This document shows positions 30,401-42,400 of a stretch of 64,000 nucleotides of DNA, in pieces. Under the pieces are notes generated by a model, which was not told the DNA's origin, ran no database searches, and was given only the letters and a program-made list of their open reading frames with translations. This stretch comes from Dromiciops gliroides (lineage: Eukaryota > Chordata > Mammalia > Microbiotheria > Microbiotheriidae). Each line of letters opens with the position of its first letter. Within the stretch, counting starts at the first letter, position 1. The stretch lies in NCBI RefSeq assembly GCF_019393635.1, contig NC_057863.1, positions 640,050,306 through 640,114,305 of the forward strand. The letters are read 5' to 3'. The position numbers and the translations under genes were made by a program.

Positions 30401-33400
30401 CTCTGCCCTGCCCCCTCCCATTGTGGGATCCCTGGGAGCAGGGAGGAGCTGGGAGCGGGCACCAGATGTTCTTCATCTTTGCTGGCCCCAATTGGGTAGA
30501 GGAAAGAGGCTGGGGCTGAGGAGGGATGAGGCTAGACCTCAGCAAGGATTTCCTTGTTTCTAAAACAGGCGAGAGATAGAAAGGGAGGCTTTGGGGTTAG
30601 ACGTCTGGTATTTACCATAAGTAGGCAGGTGAGCCAGGGACAATTCCTTATGGTCCTGCAAATACAGAGGGGATCCATCCCCAGTCCAGATCTCCCGGCT
30701 GTGGCTATCCCTAGCCACACCCACTGAGCAGCCCTGTCTCCACCCTTCCCCTGCCCTGTCCTGCTCCCAGTCCCCTTACCTCAGAGCTGCCCTCTTGCCC
30801 CCTCCTTCAATTCCTCTTCTCCTCCCCAACCTCTTCCTCCCATACCCCTTCAGGCCTCCTGTTTGCTCAAGCTTTGACCCCATCTACTGCCCTGAGACAG
30901 ACATACTATCTACGAGGGTTATGGTGTTGAGCCGAGAATCAGAGGATCTGTATTCAAATCGTGCCTCCAAACACTTACTAGTTCTGATCCCAGACAAGTG
31001 ACTTCAGCTGTGTGTGTCTCTGTTGCCTCCTATATAAATGGAAAGTATTGGACTGGCTCTAGCTCAGAATCTGTAATTATAGACTCTCATGACAGGATGG
31101 GTCCCTTTTGGCTCCAGATCTAGTGAATCTAGAACCAAAGAACTGACTTGGTTCCGGCAGAGGCTGTGTGAGATTCCCAGGGACTTCCTTTCCTGCCTGT
31201 TTCCACCCGAGAGGATGGAAGGTCCTGGCTCCCAGCACCACACCAGTTTGGAGGGGAATCAGATTTAGAACTGGAAGGAATCTCCTTAAAAGTCATTGAG
31301 GTCAAATGACTTGCCCAAGGCCACACATCTAGTAACTACTTGTGCCACTTACACCACCTACTGTTTAATTAAACAAGCATTAAGTGCCTACTGTGTGTCA
31401 GGTGAGGCAGCAAGGTAAATAGAACACCGGATCCAGGAAGATCTGAGTTCAAATCTCACCTCAGACACCACTAGCTGTGTGACCTCTGTTTGCCTAATCC
31501 AAGGAAAAGGAAATGGCAAACCATCGGAGTAGCTTTGCCAAGAAAGCTCATGTTCAGACATGACCGAACAAGGACAACAGACAACAACTCTATAGGCACT
31601 GGGTTAGGTGTTAGGAACACAAAGAAGAAGTGACCCAGTCCCTGCCCTCAGGGAGCTTACTTTCTCCTGGGGATACTACAGGTAGACAGATAAGTACATT
31701 CTTATAAGTAAATAGGGAGCTGGCAGTGACTAGGGGTGGGTGGGTAGGGAATGGGGAGGTCTCAGGGGAGGAGGAAGCACCTGTGCTTGGAGGAAAGATA
31801 AGATTCTCTGTGCTAGAGATGAGGCCAGAGTGCATTCCAGATGTGGGCAACCTTTCATGCAAAGTCAGAGAAGAGGAAGATGGAATTCCACATCCCGGGA
31901 GCACACAACCCCCACACCCGTATGGAGGCTGCTTTGACAGGATCAGAGGGTACGGGAAGAAGAGTTAGCTGAGATGAGCTGGGAAAGGTAGGTGGGAGCC
32001 AGATTGTGGAAGGTTTTAAATGCCAGGCTGAGGATTTCCCATTTGATCCTGGAGGCAATCATAAACTGCTGTGACCTCGGACAAATGACTTAACCCCTCT
32101 GAGCTGCCTCCAGCAAATGAGGAGGTGGATGAGTTAACCTCCAACATTCTATGACTCTGGTGAGGAAATTCTGAGGGAGGAGGAAGCCTACTGAGAAAAG
32201 CAGGGGGGTAGGGGAGTGGGGGAGATGTTTCCTGAGAGCCCGAACTTGTTCTATATGCGTTTATATATCTCTGCGTGAAAGGAGGTTCTACTTTCTACAT
32301 GTTTGGTAAAGATCTTTGGCCTTGGAGTCAGGAAAACCTGAGTTCAAATCCTGCTTCCCACACTTACTAGCTGTGTGAACCTGGGCAAGTCATTTAACCT
32401 CTGTTTGCCTTAATTCCTCACCTATATAAGAGGAGATTGGACTGGTCTTCTGAGGTCTTTCCAGCTCTTCATCTATGCTCCGGTGATCTTCCATGTTGTG
32501 TGTGTGTTTATGTATAACACATGTCATATATTACACATGTACACACATACCCACATGTGTATGTGTGTATAGTATATAGAGCAATGCATTTATGTAATAT
32601 ACCATATAACACATGTGCACATGCATGCAGTATGTGCTGCACACACACTTGTATATAGCATGTCACAATACATGTATATGTGGTATGTCATACTATGCCA
32701 CATGCATGCACACATACACAAAACATTGCATGGGTACACATGCATATTATATACAACCTATATTAACACATGCATGTATATAGTATAGGATACATCACAC
32801 CACATACACACATGTGTCTTGACATATGATCTCTATATGCACACATATATGTATGTTGCATTATATCATGTGTATTACACCTACCTGTTGCCTCCCTCAT
32901 GCTGTAAATTCTCATCAACTGGCTAAGGTAACCTTAAGTTAAGTGACTTGGCCAGGGTCACAAAATTGAGAAGTGTCCTGGGCAGGATTTGAATTCTAGC
33001 TCTTCCTGACTCTAAAACCCAACGCTTGATCCATTGAGCCCCTTAGCTGCCCAAAGAGAGCCTCTGGCATAAGAGGATCTTGGGTTGGTATCCATCTGAC
33101 TTTTGCGTTCCCGAATAAGTGACTTCAACTCCCTGGCCTCAGTTTCCCCATCGCAAAAATGAGGGACCTGGAAAAAAGGGCCTTTTGATGTCCCTTCCAG
33201 CTCCAATTCAAGATCCATCTTCTCCATCAAGTTTAGAGTCTAGGAGAGAGATGAGGCACCGTATCCAGGTGTTAAATACATTTTGATTAGATTAGACTAG
33301 GGATCTCTTCCCTGTAGGAGCTGAACACCCTCTCTATCTCTTCTAGTCTTAAATAATGACCTGAGGGGGCAGCTAGGTGTGCAATGGATAGAGCACCGGC

Positions 33401-36400
33401 CCTGGAGTCAGGAGGACTGAGTTCAAATCCGGACTCAGACACTTTAACACTTTACTAGCTGTGTGACCCTGGGGCAAGTCACTTAACCCCAATTGCCTCA
33501 CCAAAAAAAAAAAAAAAAATGACCTGAGGCACCAAGAGGTTTAGAGACTTGCCCCGGGTCACACAGCCAGACTATATCAGAGATGAGATTTTGAACTCTA
33601 GTCCTCCTGAGTCCCATGGTATATGGGGGTAGGGGTGGGGGCACTTATAAAACAAAACACTAGGTGAAATTTTCTAGTGGAAGTTTGTCAGTACTGGAGA
33701 GAGCAGGGGAAGGCTCCCCGGAGGAAGTGACTTGAGCTGGATTTTAAAGGACAAGTGGAAATCCGGCAAGTAAGGAACGACACTCCAGTCCACACTTTCT
33801 TGTGTGAAGAGAGGTTCAGCAGGCTGTAGGGAGAGAGGGGAATGAATGGAGAACAGAGACTCTGGAAGAGCTGGGAGATGTCTGGAAAAGAGGATGTGGC
33901 CCTGACTGGTGGAGGACTTTCCTTGACTGCCCTGCTGAGGAATAGGCAATGGGGAGCCACCGAGTCTTTGAGAGTGAAGGAGTGACTCCAGCCCATCTGA
34001 GTGTTGTGGGATCTCCCCCCAGGCCACCTTGAGGATGGAAGGTGGACCTCACCTGGGTGTGAAGGCTGGACTTCCTGTTCCCTTGTCACCTCCTCCACAG
34101 ACTGCCTCCGTCAAGCACACCATCTTAGCGGCCCAGTGCCCTTAGATGATCCCAGAGCTGACGAAGAGAGCATCCCATGACCTCCATCCTTCTCACCACC
34201 TGAGCCTGAGCCTGAGCCCGAAACAGCCCAAAGGGATGGGTGGGGGCTCACTCCAGCTGACCTTCACTGAGTACTTACTCTGCAGAAGAGACGTCAAGGG
34301 CTGGATTCAGATCTCAGTTCTGACCCCAACCAGCTGGGCGACCTGGGGCCAATCACCCAAATCACCAATTTCCTCCCTTTTAAAATGAAGGGGTTGGACG
34401 AGGTTAGATGATTTTTGAATGGCATTTTCAATTTTAGATCCATGATCCTATGACATTTCTCCAAACACTTCCTGGGGTCTGACTTGCTGGGTAGATTCTT
34501 GGGCTTGGACCCAGGGAGACCTGGGTTTAAAGCCTTTAAGACACTGTTTCATCTTTGATTCTCTGTACCTCAGTTTCCTTTTCTGTAAAATGAAGCACCA
34601 GGTGGCTTCTGGGGGGGATCAGGGAAGACCTCAGGAGTGTGTGGCATCTGGGCTACAGATAGGGAAGGATTATAATGGGTTATTAGGAACAGAAGTCTTG
34701 GGGACAAAGAATGCTGGGAGCTGGGGGAGTCATCACTCCATACCCTGGGGCTGAGTGCTGGGGGTTCTGAGCTGGCTGCCTTGTGTTGGGCAGCAGCAGA
34801 TGCTGGAAACTGAAGGGTGGGTTGAGCAGCTGGAATAGCTCCTTAGGAGACCTGCTACATGAAGCCTGACCCATTCTAAGAGTTGGAGAGCTGACTAGTG
34901 GTGCTCCAGATAGGAACCAGGATGCAGGAGGGAGAGCGGCTCAGCACAAAAGCCAGGGGAGAAAAAGAGAAGGGGATTTCCTGAGGCTGGCAAGCTGCGA
35001 GGGACACCTTCAGGGGGTGAAGCAAGGGAATGACTGGTAGCCTTGGGCAGCCACGGTGGTATAAGGCAAAATCGATGGCCGCTGGAGTGCTGGCTTTTTT
35101 TTTTTTTTTTTTGCAGGGCAATGAGGGTTAAGTGACTTGCCTAGGGTCACACAGCTAGTAAGTGTCAAGTATCTGAGGTCAAACTTGAACTCAGGTCTTC
35201 CTGAATCAAGGGCCAGTGTTTTATCCACTGCGCCACCTAGCTGCCCCTGGAGTGCTGGCGTTCAATCCGGACTCTGTCCCTTACCATGGGTTGAGACCTC
35301 AGGCCAGCCCTGTGGGGATATTAGTCTGGAGAAGAGACCCTGGTATCGAAGGGACTGGCATGGGAAAGTCTGATTGGTCCCCAAGGGTAAAACTGAGCAC
35401 TGGGCAAAAATATAGGAGCAGGTTGGGCTTGCTGTAAGGAAAAAATCTCCCAATATTTCAATCCTGTATGGCGGTGGAATAGGCTCCCTGCCTCTGGAGA
35501 TCTCCCTGTATGAGGCTCTATGACCACTTGGCTTGGCACAAAAGGGACTTCTGTTTGGGTCAGGTTGGGCCAGAAGGCTGCCCAGCTCCAGTTCAATTCG
35601 GAGATTCCATAGGAATCTATGACGGGCTCTTGGTCTGTTATTCACCCTGCATAATTCCTCAACGTACACATACGTTTGCATATCCTCTCCTCAACTAGAC
35701 AGGTAAGCTTCTTGAGGGCAGGAGACCATGTGGTTGCTTTCCATTGTATCCTCAGGGTTTAGCACATTGTAAAGGCTTAATAAATGCCCTGGTCAGGGGC
35801 AGCTAGGTGGTGAAGTGGATAAAGCACTGGCCCTGGATTCAGGAGGTCCTGAGTTCAAATCCGGCCTCAGACACTTGACACTTACTAGCTGTGTGACCTT
35901 GGGGCGAGTCACTTAACTCTCATTGCCCCTGCAAAAAAAAAAAAAGTATAATAAATGCCCTGGTCTTCGCGGGATTGTAGATCTGTAGCTGATCTTAGCA
36001 GTCATCAAACCCAACCTTCCCCACTGATGACAACAAACATAGTTAATTTTTATTTTCAAGTAACAAGTATTTTTCAAATTAATTTGTCCTTCCCCCTCCC
36101 CTACTATTGAGCAAATTTAAAGACAAACAACAAAACCAAGCCCTCGATACTTAGTGGTTGTAGTTGGGCAAAATAAATTCCCACACTGGCCATGTCCAAT
36201 AAAGTACCTCTCTGCTTTTAAGTTTGTCACTTCTGATGATGAGACCTTCCTTATTAACAACTGAGTAAATTGAGTCCTGAAGAATGGAACAGGCTTATCC
36301 AAAGAAACAGAGGTAATAAAGTGACCAAGGTGGGATGATGTTGTTATTATGAATATGAATAATATAGTTATTTATATAGCCCTTTAAAGTTCCCCAAACA

Positions 36401-39400
36401 CTTAGTATCTGTTCACTCTCTTTGATCCTCACAACAATCCTGTGAGGTGGGTGCTATTTTTGTCCTCATTTTATAGATGAGGAAACAGTACAGGAGAGAG
36501 TAAAAGTAAATTACCCAAGTCCACAGGAGCAAGTGTGTGAAGCTGGCTTCAAACTCAATCCTCCTGACTCCCCATCCTCTAGTCAGTATTTTAACCCCTG
36601 TTCCCTGACACTGCTCTCTCCTATTGTTCCACTCTTGGATTCAAAACTTGCCTCCTTCAGTTACTGTGTGACCCTGGGGCAAGTCACTTAAACTCTCTGT
36701 GCTTCAGTGTCTTCACCTGTAAAATAAGTGGGTTGAACTGGATGCCGTCCAAAATCCCTTTCAGCCCCAAACCCTGGGATCCTGTCTCCTTCCTCTTCCC
36801 TGGACCTGAGTGGACCCTAAAGATAAAAGTAGTGACTGTGGAGGTGGTAAGGGCATTCTGAAACCATTGGGAGAGCATCTGGGGTCAGGGTGTGCTAGTA
36901 AATGTTTAACAACCAGATGGCAAGGGGGAGGGGAGAATGTATACAGGACACACCTTATCAACATTTTTCTCCCATCACCTTCTTAAGTGTAGACAATCAA
37001 TAAAAGAGATAAACCAAGCCTTGATTTATAGAGTTTGAGGATTTTAGAGGTGTAAATGCTTACACTGAAAATTTAACAAGGGTTTTTCCCCAGTCCAGCC
37101 ACACCGCCTGCTTGGGGGTCCAAGGACAGGACCTCCCTCTTTAGCTAACAGAGAGTTAGCTGAGTTGAGGCTGGGTTGGAAATAGAGGAGCAGCATCATG
37201 TAATGTAAAGTTTACTAGACTTGATAAGGAAGATCTGGGGTTCAAATCTTGCTAGGAAATTCACCAATATGTTTACCCCGGAACACTGTACTCTGAGTTT
37301 CTTCCTCATCAATGAGAGGACTGGACTTGTCTCTAGCTCTAAATGTGTGATTCTATGAATAGTAGTGAGAAGGGTGGATCAAAGAGGGGCAGACAAGAAA
37401 ATAGGGGAGGCTGGGCAGGGTGTCCTGGTCTTTCTGAAGCAGGACCCTTAGCTTTGGTTGAGGGTGGTGTAATCGAGCAGAAGTTCAGGCTCTTTAGACT
37501 AAGATCGGGACTCCATTTAGCCAGCCATATTGGTGACTCTGGAGGAGCCTCTTAACTATACATTATCAGCACCACCTCCATCATGATCAAAACTAACATT
37601 TTTTAACATTTTAAAGTTTGTAAAGTGCTTTATAAGCATCTCATTTGATCAATTATCAGGGAATCTCAGAAGCACTGCGGTGGGGGTAAGTTGGCCCTCT
37701 GATGACACTCCGGTGACCCAGGAAGGTGCTTTAACCCCCTGTCATCCCCAGAGAGGCAAGTGAAAGGGCCTCCTTCATCATTGGTGACCCTGGAGTCTGT
37801 TCTTCCATCTCTCCGGGCTGATAATGGATGGGGGTGGGCAGCTGAAATTGTTGGCCAGGGGCTCAGGGGACTTGCTGCAATCCCTCTGCCCTCTCTGGTG
37901 CTAATGGGCTAAGGCAGGAAGTTGCATCTGACTGGGGGTCCTGACCTTATAGCTAGAATAATAGCTCATAGCTCACATTTCTGAGTGTTCTAAGATTCTC
38001 AAAGCCCTTTACATGTTATCTCTTTGGAGGGTCATAACAACCCCGTGGGGGAGGTGTCATTTTTACAGAAGAGGAAACTGAGGCAGACTGGCAAAGTGAC
38101 TTGCTTAGGGTGACAACTTGTGAACACCGGAGGCAAGGTCTCCCTAACTCCAAGTGTAGCCTGTATTCTTCTGGGCTGTGGCCCAGGGCATCCTCTTGTG
38201 CTGACCTGTCTCTCTTGGTGTGTCCTGCTCTGGCAACCATCCCTTCATCCTCAGTGTTGGTAATAGGGGAGCCTTGCAGGTGGCTGAATCAAGCTGGAGG
38301 ACCAGTGGTTGCTGGGAGAGGGACGTAGTACATATTCCTGCCACCCTTGTCCATTTATCCTTTCATCCCAAGTGCTGTTGATGGGGTGAGGATCTGGGTG
38401 AAGGAGGAAACTGGTCTTGCTGGGGTGGGGTCCACACCATTGTGCCACTGGGGAGGAGGGATAACCAGTGAGGGTTCAGAGAAAGCTGGGGATGCCCCTG
38501 CCTTCTTGGGTTATACCGCTCTTCCCCCCCCCTCCCGGGGCTGCGGGGGGTGGGGACGGAGGGCAGGTGCGGGGTGGGGGATGCAGGGCAGGTAGTGGGA
38601 TGGGGATCTGGTTCCAACCCAGAGACCAGTCGGTCCTGGTTGGGCTGAAATCGGACCTTAGCTCGCTCCGAGCCAGTCCCCCTGCCCCTCCCCGGGCTCT
38701 GAGAGGGGACGGGTGTGGGGGGCCAGGCGGTACTGACCCTGTCCTGGAGACAATTTAGACCCTGGTTGGGCTAAGGCTGGACTCGCCCATTCGGAGCCTG
38801 TCCCCCTTGCCCCTCCTCTTCCTCCGGGCTGACAGTGGCTGGAGGAGGGGGTACAGGGGCAGTGGAAGGGTGGGGGTCTAGCTCCGTCCCGCAGCCTCGA
38901 TGGTCCTGGTTGAGCTAAGGTTGTCCTCCAGCCCACTCTGAGCCAGTCCCCCTCCCCTCCCCTCCCGTCTCTGGAGCTGACAGTGGGCTGGAGGAGAGGG
39001 ACGGAGGCAGGGTGGGGAGGATGGGAATCTGGCTCCGTCCCGGAGACAGGATGGTCTTGGTTGGGTTGAGGCTGTCTCCCTCTCTCTCCTTCTCCTTGGG
39101 GCTGCTTGTGGGCTGGAGGAGGAGGGGAGCCGGGGGGGGGGGGTGGTTGGTGGTGGTGGTTGTGGTGAATGAAGCTCTGGCTCAGTCGCGCAGACACGAT
39201 CGGTCCTGGTTGGGCCGAGGCTGTACCCCTGCCCATACCGGGCCCGGCATGAACTGGGAAAATGGAAACCCAGCTGACCCAGCGGCTCCCCCTCCCCGCA
39301 GCTAATGGAGGGGAGGGGCCAGAATACTGGGGAGCCTTTGTAGGCTAAGGCTGAGCTCCCCTGGGGAAGCAGATGGAAGGGAGGTGGCTCCAACTGCAAA

Positions 39401-42400
39401 TTGATTGTGTTGGGGGGGTTAGGGGATCTGAGACCCTAATTCCGGAGGGATTGGTGGGGGAGGAGGGGTTTTACGATCACAGCTTTATTTCCTGTTCCCG
39501 GACACAAATCCGATTGGGGGAGGGGGGAAAGAGAAAGGGGGAGTGGGTCACGTGGTCCCACTCCATCTGCCTCATCCCTTCCGGGATTCTCCATCTCTTT
39601 CGGGTGACGTCATTTGTTAACCCTTCCCTTGCTGTCAGAAGGGGAAGGGGGTGGGGGTGGGGGTGGGGGAGGAATCCAGGATGACGAGTCCCAGACTCAG
39701 AGGGAAAGATGGAGGTGGGAGGCATATCTCTCCCTGGAATAGAACAGTTGAGGATCGGGGACAGGGACAGGGGCAGAGAGAGGGGGCAAGGTGGCTCATG
39801 GGTGGCAGAGGGGACACATATAGCCAATTCCAGGTACCCCTTGCCCTGAGAGGGAGATATAACAATGGCTTCAGGGTTCTGCCGGTCCGAGGGGAAGATA
39901 GGGGACCTGCCCTCAGCCCCCAGCAGACCCCCTTTTAAAGAAGAGACATTGCCTTCTCAGAGACACCCCCGATCTAAGGGAGAGAGAAGAAGGAGAGAGA
40001 GAGAGAGACATGTGTCTACGATGTGGGACCCCTTGGTTATGAGAGGCTTTTATTGAGGAGCCGGGGGCCCCTCCAGTGCCCAGAGGCACTGTAAGGGGAT
40101 CCCCTGGGCGTGCCGGCCTGCTCTCTCTAGTGTGGAATTTGGATGAGCTGGGGGCAGGATTGGGCCTCAGCCAAAGGGACTTGGTTCTGCTCCAGCCCCA
40201 GGGAGCCCTGGGTCAGGGGTTATCCTTCCCTTTTCTTCTCACCCCCTCTTCCACCCCAGGTTCAGGGTGTGTGTCAAAGAAGGTGTTATTTTCTGAAAGT
40301 CTCTGAGACGGGCTTCCAAACCGAGACAAAACCTTGGGCTGCCCACCCCGCCTGCCCACCCGCCAGTGGAGCAGAACTGGGTATTAATAACCTCACACAA
40401 AGGAAGTGATTGAAGCAGCTAATTAAACACTTGTTTCCCCACCCAGAAATAGGGGGCCAGAGCTGTGGGTGTGGTGGCACTCTGTCTCCCTTCTCTGGGA
40501 CTATTTTGGGAACCACTGGGGCTAGGCTTGGCGGGGAGGGTGTTTGGGGACACTGGCCTGTGGGATACTGATTCTGGGGACCCTATGGAGGGGGGAAGAG
40601 GAGGGGGAAGAGCCTGTGGTAGAAGCTATTGGAGACAAAGTAGTGCTTTCATTCAGTCAATCAACATGGCGATTAATTAGGCCCATACCTTGTAGTAGGT
40701 GGGCAGCTAGGTGGTACAGTGGTTAGAGCACTGGGCTTGGAGTCAGGAAGAACCTGAGGTTCAAATCCGGACTCATAGGCATATTAGTTGTGGACCCTGG
40801 CAAGTCATTGACCCTGTTTGCTTCAGTTTCCTCAACTATAAAAATACGCTCTTAGAAGGAATGGCAAACCCCTCCAGTATCTGCAAGAAAAAACCCACTG
40901 GGGTCGCAGAGAGTCAGACACAACTGAAAATGGGAGAGTGTTGTGGAGAGTTATGGAGACAGAAATGGAACCATCCCTTCCCTCAGTGGGAAGACCCTCC
41001 ATCTGGAGTTAGAGGTTTAAAGTCCAGGCCTGCAGGTAGGACCTGTGGGGGGGGGGAGGTCCCTTTTAGCGCTAGAGTCTCTCAGGAGCAAGTCAAGACA
41101 TCAGGGGGTCCTCTTCCAAAACAGAGGATGAACAGTAACAAGGAGGCCGACTCTTCCTGGGGAGGAGAGAGGGTCTCCCGAAGTCATCTTGCTCCCCCCT
41201 CCCCATCGGGTGTCACCTTTCAAGGAAGGAGACGTCGCCCTGAGTTGGGGCTGGCTCTGTCCCTTGGTATCTGTGGGGTGACTGTGGCTAATGTATGGAA
41301 GGGAAAAGGGGCTGGATAATGGCTCACAGAGCCTGGGTTCCATGGGTGTATTCGTCAGCCTGTGAGCGTTTATTAAGCACCGACTATTTGCCAAGCACTG
41401 AGAATACATTGAAAGCACAACCAGCCTCTGCCCTCAAAGGATTGCTATGGTTAGGGAAAGAAATGGAAATAACTACGTTATAGAGCCTAAAAGGGGAGGT
41501 GACCTCCAGAAGGAAGGCATTGGCTGTGGTGATGGTGGGGCTGGGGAACCAGGTATGGCCTCCTGGGTAATTGTGTTGGAGACGAAATTCCAAGATTATA
41601 ACTCTAGAACCGAAGGCACCTTAGAGGTCGTCCAGCTTAACTTCATAATTTTACAGACAGGAAACCGATTCAGAGACTTACCAAGGTCACATCGCAGGGA
41701 TTTGGTTCCAACTCCTTTGATTCTAGGGCATGTGCTCTTTCCACTGTGCCACAATGCCCCTCTGCACAGAGAAGGCTTCAGGCCCTGGACCAGTTGGCTG
41801 GCTCCCCCCCACATCCAACCCCTGCTTTGCAGCTTGCAAGCAGCAGGCAGGTCATTGGGGGCTGGGCCCCTCCTTTCAGCCGCAGGCCTGCTTCTGACCT
41901 AGTTAAGCTTGGAGGCCGAGTGGGAATCACAGTGGGAGGGAAGGCCGGGGAGCCAGAGTATGTGCTTGTGTGTGAGTGAGTGAGTGTGCATGAGTCTCTG
42001 TGAGTGAGTGCCCGGGAGCATCGGCCCCTTCCCCGCCTCCTGCTCCCTGCAACAGCTCCTTCTCCCCGGCCCCTTTCCTGGGCTCCCCCACCTGACTCTT
42101 CCAGCTCTTTGGGGGTCCCTGGGGAGGCTGAGAAGGATTAGGGTCTCTTGGGAAGGCCCTGAAGAGGGGAGGGAATATTTGCGAACATGTTCCACCTCCC
42201 GCTCCCTGCACCGTGATGTGGTCGGGACCTTCCTGGCGTTGAGGCCCTGGGAATTTGGAACCGTGACTTTGGTCGGACTCACTCAGAATGGGATCCTGGG
42301 GCCAGGGGAGCGGCTCTTTGGGTGTGGCCGCTCGGGTCGCAGCATATGGGGACCTGGGGGCCACCAAGGGGAGAGGGACGTTGAGGTCCAGGCATCGTGC

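Larger units (their letters stand above)
34011..37800. other. ACAP3 intron 1, repeat-rich block
   Basis: MIR remnants (34270-34455, 34480-34600, 36640-36790, 37190-37360), A-tailed SINE (-) 35095-35246 (duplication ctggagtgctggc), A-tailed SINE (+) 35797-35945 (duplication aataaatgccctggtc), LINE-like AT-rich fragment 36040-36310, MIR/L2 3' part 36310-36600. No gene seen. Confidence 0.6.

Noticed and set aside
38658..39236. 192-codon minus frame across the minisatellite
   Set aside because: Low-complexity translation of the repeat units; period is not a multiple of three, so units are read in different frames.
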